Part shown: in pieces, positions 1 to 12,592 of the stretch
Numbering within the stretch: the first letter of the stretch is position 1
Layout of the letters: each line of letters begins with the position of its first letter
Assembly (NCBI GenBank): GCA_018257865.1
Contig: JAEUBA010000061.1
Span: forward strand, 62,001-126,000
Direction of reading: 5' to 3'
From: Stereocaulon alpinum
Lineage: Eukaryota > Ascomycota > Lecanoromycetes > Lecanorales > Stereocaulaceae
DNA length: 64,000 bases
Made by a program: the position numbers and the translations under genes
Notes under the pieces: generated by a model
What the model was told of the DNA's origin: nothing
The model's input: the letters and a program-made list of their open reading frames with translations, nothing else
Databases searched by the model: none

Positions 1-607
1 ATACGGTCCAGAGATTTGGATTCGCGGGCGCGATCGACCATGATAAAAGCATTCTTGTAGCGAAGGAGGTGCTTTCCAGGCCCTGGCATGAAGTAGAACT
101 GAGTTTGTACCGCGCCATTGGGAAGCTCGATCTTCTCGGTGTCTATGGCAAGGTGATGCATTCGTGGAGTGAAACGTTGCATGAGCGATTTCAAGAACCC
201 AGACTTGCGAGCGTTCATACCGTCGAGGGCACCATGACGAGCAGATCTTGATGATTGTCCTCGTTGATGTACTGTCATCCAGTGAAGAAACCATGGGAAC
301 GATTCGTCTTTGACATTTATTTCCAGGTCGACAAGTAAACGTCTCTTGATGAAACTTGCACCATGGCGTATGCCTCTTTGGCCGACAGCGAGAGCTGCAC
401 CGAAACCAGCTAAACCGAGTCCCTGATGTCCAGTCAACAGCTGTAGCTACTCGGTATAGTGGTACTCCTTACGGCAGTAAAGAAGGGATTGCCCGATACC
501 TGGGCAAGAAAGCCACCATCATTGGCCGAGTGTACGAAAGATGCGCCGTTGCGCCCATACAGGTCTACCGCATCTGCTGTTGGCACTTGGGTGGCATTCT
601 TTGCCAT
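1..607 (-). CDS. BCS1-like mitochondrial AAA ATPase, 5' part only
   Basis: Partial gene running off the left edge. Two exons fit on the minus strand: 607-473 (45 codons from ATG) and 422-1, separated by a 50-bp intron (GTAAGG...CATCAG). The joined frame reads NPFFTAGLGLAGFGAALAV, then RGASFIKRRLLVDLE-like and ESFPWFLHWM sequence, and later RKSGFLKSLMQRF and PGPGKHLLRYK. This order (short matrix or leader segment, transmembrane helix, BCS1_N domain with FPWFL and PGPGKH) is that of the BCS1 N-terminal domain. The AAA ATPase core lies outside the window. BCS1 proteins sit in the mitochondrial inner membrane, and the founding member translocates the Rieske protein into complex III. Fungi have several BCS1-like paralogues, so orthology to true Bcs1 is not claimed. 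The gene diverges from the next one across about 0.6 kb. Confidence 0.82.
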
Positions 608-1220
608 GCCCAACAGACAGATCTAGCAGTTTCGTTTTCAAACAACGTAATACTACAGCGAAAGTTCCAAGCGTGGTTCGATTTCCGTAAGGTTGCGACA
701 AAATAAGGTGCGGATCCCCGGCAGTAGCCGCTCCAACCTCGGAAACTAAGTCTGCGAAGACCCAGCTGAAGTTCTTATCTCTAAAGCTAGTATTTGAAAC
801 GGGGCACGACGAGTATGGTTACCAAGATGTTGTTCAATGATTATTGAACACGGACTTAATTCCCCATGACCTCATTAGACTGTATGGATCATCCTTAGCT
901 TTGAGGAGCTGTGCTGTACAGCTTCGCCATAGACTAAGGCGTTCGCTCTATGAACATTTCTCCCAAGCTCATAAGCCTACCAACGGAGTTAAGCCATGAC
1001 ATCTGGCATCGGATCAATTTTCTGACCGAAAGCCGCTCGCTCGTCTTATGAATACATTGTCGTCTCCTTGATCTCACACCTTTTCCTATACCCATTTTCC
1101 TTGATTGATTGATTGGGTTATACGCCTATTCTAGTATCTATATATACTAATGAGGGTGTTCTTTGACATCATTAGGAAATCTAGGGGGCTGTAAGCCCTC
1201 CCATTTTCCTTTACGTCCTG
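608..1220. promoter_or_regulatory. Shared upstream region of two divergent genes
   Basis: Gene-free 0.6 kb between the divergent BCS1-like and NAPE-PLD-like genes, so it must hold both promoters. A TA-rich stretch near 1136-1150 and a repeated TTGATTGATTGATT near 1100-1115 lie upstream of the plus-strand gene. I see no further defined element. Confidence 0.4.
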
Positions 1221-2638
1221 ATGCGAGCATTTTTCCGCCGCTTCTTCTGTCTACCGAAGAAGTCTGGGCGTTCCCGCATACCGTCTTCTAGCTCTCAAAC
1301 AATGGCGAGCTCAGCAACAGCTGCGGCTTTGTATGCTGCTACGATCTCATCGGCATCGGTCGTGGGAGCTCAGCCAGAGGAAGCTAAGGATAAGGCTCAT
1401 CACCTCAAAGATGGCAAGGGCTTCACCAATCCCTGGGTAACCATTGGGCTTCAAATCCTTGACTATGAGTCGTGCTGATTTGAGCACCTTACTGCAGGAC
1501 AGTTGGAAAAACTTGACTGGCCCGGAAATCATGAAAGCGATGTTATGGTTTGTGAATCCGTCTCTGCTCGTCGATTCGATTCGAGTCTCTAAGCTCACAA
1601 TTCACTAGGCGACGTGTGAAGGGCATCGCGAACAAGCCCGAGACTACACCTCCCACAGTTCCTGTCCGGAAACCGGACTTCCTCCCTTCACGAATCACGC
1701 CGAATCTCCGAGCAACATGGCTTGGTCATGCCTGCTACTTCGTAGAGTTCCCGCAAGGGTTTCGTGTTCTGTTCGACCCTGTGTTTAGTGAGCGATGCAG
1801 TCCGTTCACATGGCTCGGTCCAAAACGATACACAGAAGTCCCCTGTCAAATTGAGGAAATCCTAACCATTGACGCCGTCGTCATATCACACAACCATTAC
1901 GATCATATGGACCACCCTACAATTATGAAGATTAAGGCAAAGCACCCAAACGTGCAATTCTTTGTTCCCCTTGGCAACAAAAAATGGTTTGCAGAATCTG
2001 GCATACACGAAGGGGTGACGGAGCTTGACTGGTGGGAGGAACGGGACATGAACTTGTCGCCTGTGACAAGCAAATCAGCTATTTCTAGCACAGATGTGAC
2101 AGCAAGCCCGACAGGAGAGACGTCTCAAGGCATCGTGGCCCGCATCGGATGCCTTCCCTGTCAACATACTAGCGCCAGAACTGCCTTCGACAAAGGCGTG
2201 ACTCTATGGGCAAGTTGGAGTGTAGAGAGCGGAGGCAAAAAGGTATATTTTGGTGGCGACACCGGCTATCGAGCAGTTCCCGAGCTCCCAAAAGATGTAG
2301 ATGACTATGGGCCGGAGCACAAGTATCCACACTGCCCAGCCTTCGGACAAATTGGTGACCTTCGAGGACCCTTCGATCTTGGTTTAATCCCCATAGGCGC
2401 TTACGACCCTCGCCATGTCATGTCACCAATGCACGCGAATCCCTTTGATAGCGTCAACATTTTCAAAGATATCAAATGTAAGCAGGCGATGGGTATACAC
2501 TGGGGAACATGGGTGTTGACAGAAGAGGATGTCTTGGAGCCGCCTCAGCTCCTCAGGAAGGCTTTAGCGAAAAATGACATCCCAGAGACTGGGGTATTCG
2601 ATGTTTGTGATATTGGGGAGAGTCGAGAATTCAGATGA
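1221..2638 (+). CDS. NAPE-hydrolysing phospholipase D-like metallo-beta-lactamase protein
   Basis: Three exons: 1221-1436, 1498-1547 and 1609-2638, with introns GTAACC...CTGCAG and GTTTGT...CACTAG. The frame closes to about 431 residues. The tiny middle exon restores the family sequence FTNPW-DSWKNLTGPE...MLWRRVKG. The catalytic part has ATWLGHACYFVE, then the zinc motif HNHYDHMD at about residues 183-190, DWWEE, YFGGDTGY, and later PMHANP and GIHWGTW. This is the order of the NAPE-PLD/UlaG-like branch of the metallo-beta-lactamase fold, which cleaves N-acyl-phosphatidylethanolamine to N-acylethanolamine. The N-terminal 40 residues are basic and hydrophobic (RAFFRRFF), possibly membrane-associated. 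The enzyme class is well supported; the natural substrate is inferred from the family. Confidence 0.85.
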
Positions 2639-2839
2639 TGAGCGACGAACGGTAGCTTCCCGGGTATCCCAAACACTAAGAACCGTGCACCCTAGTCCTG
2701 TCGACTGCCAATCATGATTTTTCTGCTGTGATTCTCTGACTCGAAGGTTCACGGGTTTCTGCTTCAGCTTTACCGTCAGTGAAAAATTGGAGAGCTGGAT
2801 GCTAGCCACAAAAATCGGAATGCTATGAAGGTAGCTCGA

Positions 2840-3985
2840 CTATTCTGCTCTCAATAATTTGAGCACCTCCTCAACAACCCCTTCGGGTCGTTCCTGTTGC
2901 GGCCAATGACCGGCGCCCTCAATCCAAGCTACGCCCCGGAAATCAATGCACGCTTCCTTCATACTGTCCACTGCACCTGGAGTCTGATGAATCAACCAGT
3001 CTTTCGTCCCACTTACGCACAGAAGAGGCACCTCGATCTTCTTACCAGCGAACAGATCAAGGTCCTTGCGCTGCTTCGGATCAGTCATAATGCGATACCA
3101 GTTCAGTCCACCTTGGAAGCCTGTACGCCCGAACTCGGTTACGTAAACCTCGAGCTCAGACTCAGGTAGCCAGTGTTGAGACTTGTTGCGGGCGTTGATC
3201 TGTTCTTCCGCCGTCATGTCCTGAGCAATTGTCTCTCGCATGCCAAGCTCTAAAGGCATTACATAGTAATGTGGCAGCTTTGCAAGCTCTGTCGCTGTCA
3301 TGCTTTGCAGCGGATGTGGATTGCTCTCGGCATCTCCGCTTTTCAAATGAAAGTACCCTCTCAAAAATTCATGAAGCCCTTCTGACGGCGCCATCTCCTT
3401 GTTGGCCTCAGGTGTGGAGTAATACCACCTATAGTGCTTCCTCGGCGGTGTTAGCTGTCCTAGTTTTTGAATGACGCCAGGTTCCATTGACGATTGTTCC
3501 TCCTCTGGACCGATATCGAAAGGTAGTTTGGGAGATCCTTGGAAGGGATGTCCTAGCAGAACCACCTTGCGAAAGACATCCGGCCTGATCAACGCGGACA
3601 ATGCGGCAGGAGCGCACCCAAAGTCGTGACCAACGACACATTGTACTTGATGGTAGCCAAGACGATGTACTAGCACCATTATGTCTCGCACGAGGTTGGT
3701 CTGAGCAAAAGTGTGCAAGTCTACCTCCTCAAAGTTTCTCGTGTCCCAGCCTGTGGTCCTGCCGTAGCCTCGCTGGTCAAACGCTACAATGTAGTAGCCG
3801 GCTTTGGCCAAAGAAGGCATGACCTTGCGCCAGGAAAAGGCCAGCTCCGGGAATCCATGAAGGAGAAGTATAAGAGGGCTACCTTTAGCTCCGGCTTCGA
3901 TGATGTGGTAGGATAGATCAGATGCACTGCTTGTTATCTGGCTTTCCCGGAGGCCTGGGGGAAGGGGAAGAGGTGTAAGTGGCAT
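2840..3985 (-). CDS. Soluble epoxide hydrolase-type alpha/beta hydrolase
   Basis: Intronless 381-residue reading frame. It shows the epoxide-hydrolase arrangement: oxyanion motif HGFPE (43-47), strand VAFDQRGYGRT, nucleophile Asp121 in VVGHDFGC, a cap region with paired aromatic residues (HYRWYYST), and the catalytic His in GAGHWPQQE (about residue 360). No signal peptide is visible, and the first ATG gives the expected start just before the hydrolase domain. Such enzymes open epoxides to vicinal diols in detoxification or secondary metabolism. The gene is convergent with the NAPE-PLD-like gene (202 bp between stops) and diverges from the large disordered-protein gene. No cluster partners are visible, so the substrate is unknown. 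Confidence 0.85.
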   Translation of the reverse strand: MPLTPLPLPPGLRESQITSSASDLSYHIIEAGAKGSPLILLLHGFPELAFSWRKVMPSLAKAGYYIVAFDQRGYGRTTGWDTRNFEEVDLHTFAQTNLVRDIMVLVHRLGYHQVQCVVGHDFGCAPAALSALIRPDVFRKVVLLGHPFQGSPKLPFDIGPEEEQSSMEPGVIQKLGQLTPPRKHYRWYYSTPEANKEMAPSEGLHEFLRGYFHLKSGDAESNPHPLQSMTATELAKLPHYYVMPLELGMRETIAQDMTAEEQINARNKSQHWLPESELEVYVTEFGRTGFQGGLNWYRIMTDPKQRKDLDLFAGKKIEVPLLCVSGTKDWLIHQTPGAVDSMKEACIDFRGVAWIEGAGHWPQQERPEGVVEEVLKLLRAE

Positions 3986-4667
3986 TGCGTGGAAAAGTCG
4001 AGAATGACAGGCAACTGGCCCATGAGACCTCGGTTCATATTGAGCTCACGTCCAGTAAATGAATAGACGTTAGACTTGAGACTGTCATGCCAGTAGTACA
4101 AATACGCCGAATCTTGTGAGACGTAACATCACAGTCTCCAAACTGTAACCAGAGTGTGAGCCATCCCGGCTCTTGCTCGTTGAATCTCCTCTAAGAATGT
4201 AGTTTGGCAAGTAAATGACGTCGGAAAGTTTCTTGTGAAGCCATCAGCGATTGATGATGCATGCTCTAGCGGCATGGTGGTGCGTTGTGCTAAGAAATCT
4301 AGACCAAGCAGTTTTGCCCGCGTTCCGGCGCCATCCCATTCATTGCGAAAGCAGGGTCGAGAGCACTTCAACTTCACCTTATACCTAGTCGATGCATGTC
4401 TGCCTCGGGGTTTTAATCATCGCGAAACAGTTGTTGAAGTTATCGGCAACGCTCAGCCGCATTCAAACCTACTTCTAGCCAAGGTGTCATCATCCTACCG
4501 GCTCCGCGTCAAGCGAGCTAGCAAGGAAATTGCGCCAGATGTTTTCTTCCAGGACCACCGAGCGACGATAGTCCCTCGAGAACCCCACCTCTCCTGTCCA
4601 CGTAAGGAGAGTGCTTGCTGCAAGAGATACTTCGAGGAACTGTCGCGAGACCAAAGAAACAGCAGCC
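3986..4667. promoter_or_regulatory. Divergent intergenic region
   Basis: About 0.7 kb between divergent genes. The 162-codon plus-strand frame here (4235-4723) overlaps the first exon and intron of the next gene and resembles no family I know, so I treat it as a chance frame. Confidence 0.35.
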
Positions 4668-7600
4668 ATGTTCCACCGAAAGAGGGCGAGCTCAAATCCC
4701 GTGAGTTCAGCTGGAATCCGTAGAAAGGAAATTTAATTTGGCTGTTCTACGCTGACATTGTCTACAGCCCCGAGTCGTGAAGTCTCCACCCAGCTCTGCT
4801 GCGTCTCTTGCAGCTACACAAGCTTTCCTTGCAAATCGGAATTCCAATGCCGACCTTTCAAATGCCGCGGCAGCTGCAGCTCTACGTTCACATACCACCA
4901 GCCCAACGCCCGTTGGCCAGATACAAACCAAGCGTATGCAGAGGAAAAACTCTCTTTCTTCAAATGGCACCGATTCAGACCGACCGGGACTGCAACGTAG
5001 AGGCAGCGGTGGGTCTCTGACTGAGCGGACATTTAGAGATGCGCCCTCACCGGCTCCAAAGCGCCCTGCTTCTACGCAAGGAACATACACGCGCTATGAG
5101 CAGCCTCCTCCAGTACCAGCGCTTCCTAGGGGATATGCCGCACCGATGCCAATACCACAAATGGCCGCTCGGAGGGCAGCAAGTGTGGAGCCGCCAGAAA
5201 GAGTTGTCTCTCCACCTCCACGGCTACCAGGAGGACGTGGTGCAAGTTTAGATCGGGGACCAGGCCATATGAAAAGCAATCAGGGAGGGTCCAAGCCCAG
5301 ATTGAGCAGTCTAGAAACCGTCGGCGAGCTTGATAGATCAGGAAGCAGAGCCTCGATTAATTTCTCAAGGCCCATCAGCCCTCAAAACTCATCTCCCACA
5401 TCACCCTTGGTTGCAGGACGTGTAAGGTCTCCACCACCAACGCAACCCACCGGGGTAGGGTCGCTTCCCAATGCGGAAGTCAACCGGATACTTGGTTCAA
5501 TCCAGGAGACAGCTGCAGCACCTGTCAAGAGGAAGAAAAAAGTGGTGGCGAAGGGCTCCTCAGAAGGAAGCCATCTCGCGACTGGCACAAGCAGTGGTGC
5601 GGCTCAAGTAGCTACATCAAAGGCAACTCCACAACAGCAAACTGGCCAAGGTCTACCAACACCTCCACCATCGGATGCTGGATCCCAGGCTGGCGGCATA
5701 AACGAGGCTCCAAAACCCAAGAAGAAGAAAAAGAAGATCATCCCTGCTACGAATTCACAAACTCAAGAAGCGAGCGAAGGATTCGGCAATGCGTACCCAT
5801 CCGACACTGACTCGGTGACTTCGGAACTCAGTAGCACGACTGATCGGCCACGAACTTACAATACTAGAGCAGCAGGCTTGTTGATGAAACAACCGTCGAT
5901 TGTTCGCGAAGATCGCGAGGCTGAAGAACAGGAAGACAGAAGAGTACCTGGGAAGAAGGCGGGTGGCCAGGCGACCCAGAATGGTGCCGTGGGCGCATCG
6001 ATACCAGCAAATACGTCCAAGGTTGTTTCAAAAGGTCCTCAGCACAATAGATCCGTCAGCCAGGCCGATACTCCCAATGGACCCAAACGTACATCTCTAG
6101 ACGTACCTGGCGCTGGCCGTCCCCAATCGATAAGTCCAGTCAGAGCTGCTCACTTCTCTTCCCAACCAGAATATGAGACTCCAGGCAGCACGAGGCATCA
6201 GCCACCAGGACGATCAGTATCGCCCGCAAAATCTGCATTGAAGCACTCTCCCTCAAGGGGGGCATCTCCAATTGCAGGCCGACCCGCAGGTCGCCGCGCA
6301 AGCCTCAACCCTGGTGAAGCTTCCGACACAGCATCCAACATTTCAGATGGATCGAGGTCCGCACCAAAGAAGAAGAAGAGCGCTCGGGTGAGTTTTGACG
6401 ACGACTCTGTTGCCGTTGGTCGCGCTGCAAGCCCGCCCATGACTCCGGAGTCGCCTGCGCTTCAAAGTCCCCAGAATAAGACGAAGGGTAGAAGTTGGTT
6501 TGATCTTGTCCGAGATTCTAAGAAGCAGGAAGGGGCAGTTGTCGATCTTGAAGAAGACAGCATTATCAAGCCTACACCGGCACTACCGTCGTTTGGGAGT
6601 GTTCGAGGTCGTCACGAGGAGGCAACGCTTGAGGCTAAGAACAAGCCGAGAACCAGCGAGGATTGGGCTCAGGATACGCTGCGCAGTGTGGACACTTCGA
6701 CAGACCATGTGGTTGGAAGTATCATCTCTCAAGATGCTGCGGCTAGAGAAAAGAAAGCCCAAAGAGGACCAAACTTGCAGAGTGGCTATAAAGATCCTTT
6801 GCCTCCACAAGTCACCTCCGTCGAAGGAAGTGGGTATCATTCGGATGATGAGCCTGCTCTGTCTGATGAGGGGAAAGGATCTGCAAGAGAGGCCTCTGGA
6901 GAGCCAGACCCGTCGGTGCCTGCAATTGCGCTCCAGCCAGCTACGCCAGCATTAGAGAACAGCGGCCAAGATAGAAACGGGTGGCTCGGAATGCCGGGAG
7001 GTTTCCCAGGTTCCTCAGAGAACTCAGAAATTGTCAAGGCCTCCAAAGCTCCAGCCGTGGAGCATCATGTGGAACACCATTCGCCTGTGATTACGCCCGC
7101 AACAGTCGGCCTAGCAGAACCAGAGCCAGAAGCTGCTGCTCATCAGCATGATCCAGGATCACCACATGTTGGAGAAGTAGCCGAAGGCTTGCGGACACAA
7201 ATCGAAGCACAGGCTGGCGAAGAGTCTGAAGACACTGGTGAAAGCGTATATAGTGATGCGGCAGAGGACGTTGATGACCTTGACGGCGATGGCTTTGGTT
7301 CTATCAATGCCATTGTCGAAAGTCCAGCCAGTCCATTGCTGCCTTTGGCCACTAGATCGCCACCTGCCAGCCCGAGCTTCAAAGCGCCTATTGCAAGTGT
7401 CTCCACGCCTCCAACAGCGATACCTCCCACGGCGAAAGCTCATCCTACAAGGAGTCCTTTAGGGAGGAGCGCGAGCGAGCAATCCGAGCCAGGGTCGGAC
7501 GAAGGATGGGACAGGGCTCAAGCCTACTGGTCTGGACTCAGTCAGACTAGGAAACAGCAGTTGGAACAAGCAGCTGTCCCTGGAGCAATCGACGAGCCAG

Positions 7601-9345
7601 TCCTTCCAAACAAAACAATGAGGGGCCCGGACTCCGTGAAAAAGAAGGCGAAGAAATCGCCCAGAAAGTCGAGCCCTCCCCCATTAGACGACAGCAGAGC
7701 AGTTCTACCTAATTGGCAAGATAAGCAATATCAGAACAAAAATGTAAGAGCTACGTCACCTCAAGCGACTCCTTTAAAATCGTCGATGCGCAAATCACCA
7801 CCCGAGACTGCACAAGAGGCTCATATGCGGTCATCAATGCGTGGTGGACCTCCCAAAAAACCAGCTGTGAAGAACAGCACGCAAAGAACTTCGATGCAAC
7901 CGTCAGCAGAGCCTAGAGGCGCTCTACAAAAGCAATCTCGTCCAGTATCAGCTGTAGCAATGGTGGACTATAACAAGCCCCAAGTCGCTCATACACGAGC
8001 TGCTTCTGCGGGATTACCGTCAACTGCATTGACACCAGTGGCTCCCCAGACTAAGAAGACAAAGCCGGCCGTGAAACCCAGCGTGTTTCGAAACGACAGC
8101 GACTCATCCAGTAGTTTCAAGAAAGAGCGGCGCTCCACATCAAGTGCCGGTAAGTACAACATGAAGCGGACAATGAGACCACAGTCAATGGATGCTGGGT
8201 CGCAATCTCGGCAAACCACCGGCTCATTGAGTGCTCGAACGTCATCCCCAGCAGGCTCGGCAGCGCGCCGTCCTTTCAGTTCCGTTGGTCCTGGTGGAGG
8301 GGCCATGCGAACCTCCATGCGAGCCTCTACGGACTCAGGCAAGCCAGCGCGCACATCTCTTCGGGGGGCGTCAATGGATGAGAAACGGCCAAAATCACCT
8401 TCGCGCTTCGGCTTTGGCAAATCCAAGGCGAAACTAATCGAGCCACAAGGGCATTCACGCTTCCCAAGTCGCTTTGGTGATTCTAGCGATGACGAGGACT
8501 ACCCCCGACCAGCAGCAAGTAGCCGCTTCGCCGACTCGAGCGACGAAGACGAACCAACGAAGCTGACACCTGTGCGAGGCATACCACGACGCATCAACGA
8601 AGGTGATTCTACCGACCTCGAGGATAGTTCGGCGGAAAATGTACCTGCTCCTTCGAAAGCAATGATGAATGGTACTAAACTGGCTCCTATCAATACCAAA
8701 CCAGAAGGAGCCGCACTCGCAACGGGCTCTCTCCGTGTTGCCTCTGGAGAAGACCCAACCGCAGCCATGGGATCTGGTCTGCAGGCTAAAAAAGCTGCTG
8801 AAAAGAAAAAGCGGTCCTTCTTCGGCGCGCTGGGCACTAGGAAGAAGAGTGATGACCCCACAAGGGTGCGGAAGTCCGACATTGAGAGCGCCGCAAGGAG
8901 AGATACGCCGCTTGAGCGTTCAAAGGCAGAGAGAATGATGGGGACAGGGTCTCCAAAGACGAATGAGCGTGTGCTAGGCCCTAGCTCTCCCACAGCGGAC
9001 TCTGCTCCCCAAGGACGGCCACTTCCAGGTTCTCGGACAAGTTCTGCGCAGAATTCGCCGAAGAGCCCCAAATTGCAGAGGCGAAATACACCGAAGAAAA
9101 TCACAATGGCAAATGACATCTCGTGGCCATTGCCCCAGGGTTCAGGCGGCATCCAGAGTGCTCCTGATAGCAGACCGCAGACTTCTGATGGGCATGCCGC
9201 GGGTATTCGTACGTCGATGAGACCAAATATAGGCAGGGTTCAAAGTGAAAGTGGCCCTCCAAGAACAGCGCCTCTGGTTGTGGGGAAGACGGAGAAGAAG
9301 AAGAGGTTTGGCATGCTGAGGAAGGCGTTTGGGTTGCACGACTGA
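4668..9345 (+). CDS. Large disordered Ser/Pro/Lys-rich protein, family unrecognised
   Basis: The first exon 4668-4700 (MFHRKRASSNP) joins across a 67-bp intron (GTGAGT...CTACAG, branch GCTGAC) to 4768-9345, giving about 1,536 residues. A start inside the second exon would need a GTG, so the small first exon is preferred. The chain is almost wholly low-complexity: Ser, Pro, Arg and Lys, with basic clusters such as KRKKKVV, KPKKKKKKI and KKKAKKSPRK, a RVSFDDD motif, several repeats of the type TSMR/SSMR, acidic patches (GDSSDDEDYPR) and two related short basic-aromatic segments, KKRSFFGALG and the C-terminal KKKRFGMLRKAFG. There are no transmembrane segments and no enzyme motif. It could be a cortical or cytoskeletal scaffold. 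That is only an inference from composition, and no function is assigned. Confidence 0.75.
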
Positions 9346-10278
9346 AGTGCCTGCAATCGTCTGCATGTAACATTCGTTGACATAATATTCTCCTTTGTCA
9401 GAAACTGAGAGCTTGGAAGGGGAGAAGCGAATACCCTGGTGCATTCTCTAGTTTGGGATGCCCTTTCACACATACATGGCGAGCGAGCATCTACTTTATC
9501 TATGTTGAATCCTTCACTTGTCCATCTCCTAGCCGCGTACATATGCTTTGACCTGAGAACACTGTATATAGATTAATACCAGCATAATGTTAAATCTACT
9601 ACTGAGTCTATTACCCTACTGATCGATTGAAACCTGGTTCGAGCACATTGATTGATACAATCTACCTGGTAACGATTTCTACCGGTTTCGATGCCCTTGC
9701 CAAACTTTTGATGGTTAGCATGCACAAGAGAGCGCATCACTCATAAGTCGAGTTTTGGAGCGGACTGAGTTCACACGCATCATTAGGCCAGCGCCTAAGA
9801 GATGTGGCGATTGGGATAGTCGAACATGGCGAACCTACGACAACCCCAGCTGTAAATCACCGTAATGAAGTGTAAATGACCCTCTTGATGGTAGGATACT
9901 TACTGATCGCCAGTCAAGTCGATGAGGGTGCAAGTCGTAAAGTAAAAGGCCGCATTCGTACAGGCGATAGTTGCTCGGGTACCACTAGACTAGCGGAGAA
10001 AATCAACAATGCTAAAAATATCTACTCCACGTTTACCACCCGGCTGGGCACTTCTTGACTAGAGCTGACGCTGTGGAGCCTCACCTTTTGGGAAACAAGG
10101 TTCCGGTCTAGACAATAACTATGAGGCCCTTGTGTCCGTGTCGCTTGTTCTTCTGATCCATCTGACACAGAGTATACGAGGCTCTGCCCCCAATCCCCAA
10201 TCCCCAATCCAGCCGAACCCTTCACTTTACATTCTTCACCAAATTGCTCCGTCAAAATTCACTCCAAGGCGATTGAAA
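9346..10278. other. Intergenic, 3' end of one gene and promoter of the next
   Basis: Tandem-orientation gap of 0.93 kb. Near the downstream start there is a threefold short repeat CCCCAAT (about 10190-10211) in a pyrimidine-rich stretch, probably 5' leader or core promoter of the glucanase gene. Nothing else recognised. Confidence 0.35.
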
Positions 10279-12592
10279 ATGTCGGGCCTAGGTCGTACCT
10301 TTTCCTTCAATGACGATGACGAAGCCTCTTTGAGTGCACATCGGCGAAGTTACCTTACACAAGACAGTAATGCCTTCCGGGACACGCAGCCTTCTTCCCC
10401 TCCAGCATATACAGACTCTCCCACAAGGCGTTACAACGACAGCCCCCCGCCTCCACCCGCGCACACATCTCAGGCTTCCTTTGCATACCGACTTCCCCAA
10501 CCTACCGACTCCTCGGACTCTGGATATACTCGCCCCCAAATACACTTGAACACGAGGCAAGCTCAAGAAGGCGGCTACGGGAACCAGGGGTTGGATCACT
10601 CAACATCGAACCGAACTACATCTACAATAACGCCTGGTGCGGATAATATGGGAGAAAGAGCGGCTGGTGGTGGAATAGCAGGCATAGCATATGGTGTCGC
10701 TAACACCAATGAACGCGAAAGTGGTTTGGAGGCGATGCGAGGCCTGGAGGATATACCAGAGGTACATAGGGGGTTCCCACCAGAACGAGACTACGATGCA
10801 ATAGGAACGAGCACACCATATGTACCAGCACCTCCGTCGCTCCACCAAGCAAGGGACCCATTCTCATCACCAGCTCCCTCAGGACGGTCTAATCCATTTG
10901 ACGATGGGAGAGGATCGGATGTACATACGCCAGGAGACCTGACCCCTCGCGGTTATCCTTCTACGCATAGTATTCCATTAAGCGACTATCCCCAGCATGA
11001 AGCCTACGACAATGGCGGTGGCTTGTACGCAGACAATCCTTATAATCGCTTCTCGACGGCGTGGGACCCTCGAGTCGGCCGAGGTGACATCAACCCAGAT
11101 GAGATCGAAGACGACGGAGACGAGGGAATGGCGCCACCAATAGGGCCAAGGAGGTCGATACTAGGTCTCAAGAGTCAACCGAACCAGTCAGGGGCAGGGG
11201 CAGGTGCTGCTGGAGCAGGGGGTGCGGCAGCAGCAGGAGGAGTTCTTGGTGCACTTGGAGGCCTTGTCGGGCGTAAGAATACTATTCCTACAGGTGCACG
11301 AGACCCAAGCGGTCAATATGGCCCGGTTCCTGGGTCATCGGGTGGGCCAGGCTTCGATGACAAGGGAGTCGAGAAGAGCCAGTGGCTCAGCAAGCAGACT
11401 TCCGGACGAAGAAGATTACGGTGGATAGTGGGCATCATCATAGCGTTGGTGGTGATTGGAGCCATTGTAGGTGGAGTAATAGGAGCTTTGAAGAACAGAC
11501 ACAGCTCCTCCGGTTCGTCTTCCTCTGACACAGGATCATCTACTCCAAAGGACAGCGGCTTGACCAAGGACTCGGCACAAATAAAGAAGCTGTTAAACAA
11601 TCCCGGACTTCACAAGGTGTTCCCAGGAATGGATTATACGCCGTTCAACGCGCAATATCCAGCTTGTCTTACCAATCCACCCAGCCAGGATAATGTTACC
11701 ATGGATGTGGCAGTTCTTTCTCAGCTCACAAACACTGTCCGTCTATACGGTACCGACTGTAATCAAACTGAGATGGTGCTGCACGCCATCTCGCAGCTTG
11801 CACTACCAGATATGAAGGTCTGGCTCGGCGTCTGGCTCGACAAGAACTCGACCACCAATGATCGTGGTTTGAGCGCCATGTATGACATTCTCTCGAAGAA
11901 TGGTGCCGGCCCATTCGCCGGCGTCATAGTTGGCAATGAGGTATTATACCGACAGGATATGACGTTGGATCAGCTAGGGACTATCTTGTCTGGCGTCAGG
12001 CAAAATCTGACCAATCAAAAGATCAGTCTTCCTGTCGCTACCTCCGACTTGGGCGATGCTTGGACAACAGGCCTTGCAGCAGACTCAGACCTCGTCATGT
12101 CAAACGTCCACCCTTTCTTTGCAGGCGTCGGTGTAGATACCGCGGCAGCATGGACGTACAGCTTCTGGACCCAATTCGATACACCCTTGACTCAAGGAAC
12201 AAACAAGGTTAATGTCATCTCTGAGACCGGGTGGCCCAGCGCAGGTGGAAAAGATTGTGGGAAACTGAACGTTCATGATTGCACTCCCGGAGCGGTGGCG
12301 GGTATTGATGAAATGAACAAATTCATGGATACTTTCATCTGTCAAAGTCTGACTAATAAGACGGATTTCTTTTGGTGAGTTGAACGCTACGGAAAGAGCA
12401 AGGAGATAGTAATGGACTTTTACTGATACCCTCCGATTCAGGTTCGAAGCCTTTGATGAGCCTTGGAAAGTCCAGTTCAACACAAAAGACGAGCAGTGGG
12501 AGGACAAATGGGGCCTGATGGATTCGGGAAGGAACCTAAAGCAGGGATTGAAGATTCCTGACTGTGGAGGGCAGACCATCCCTTCAAGATGA
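10279..12592 (+). CDS. btgC: Membrane-anchored GH17 endo-beta-1,3-glucanase (btgC type)
   Basis: Exons 10279-12374 and 12442-12592 (intron GTGAGT...ATTCAG, splitting a Trp codon) give 748 residues. The start is the first in-frame ATG ([10 protein letters not shown]). Layout: about 380 residues of disordered Pro/Ser-rich cytosolic tail, one transmembrane helix ([18 protein letters not shown], about 382-404), a Ser-rich stalk, then a GH17 barrel. The catalytic residues are the acid/base Glu in GNEVLYR (about 553) and the nucleophile in ISETGWPS (about 648). A VRLYGTDC motif and several N-glycosylation sites support an external catalytic domain, hence type II topology. This matches the Aspergillus btgC class of cell-wall glucanases. 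The second exon carries the conserved FEAFDEPWK end, which confirms the splice. Confidence 0.9.

Noticed and set aside
356..706. 116-codon plus-strand frame
   Set aside because: It is antisense to the spliced BCS1-like exons, which carry clear family sequence.
8499..9152. 217-codon minus-strand frame inside the large disordered-protein gene
   Set aside because: It is a shadow of the low-complexity plus-strand gene, with no motif and no start context.
10132..10278. N-terminal extension of the GH17 protein upstream of 10279
   Set aside because: That part of the frame has no ATG. The first ATG at 10279 begins the expected cytosolic tail.
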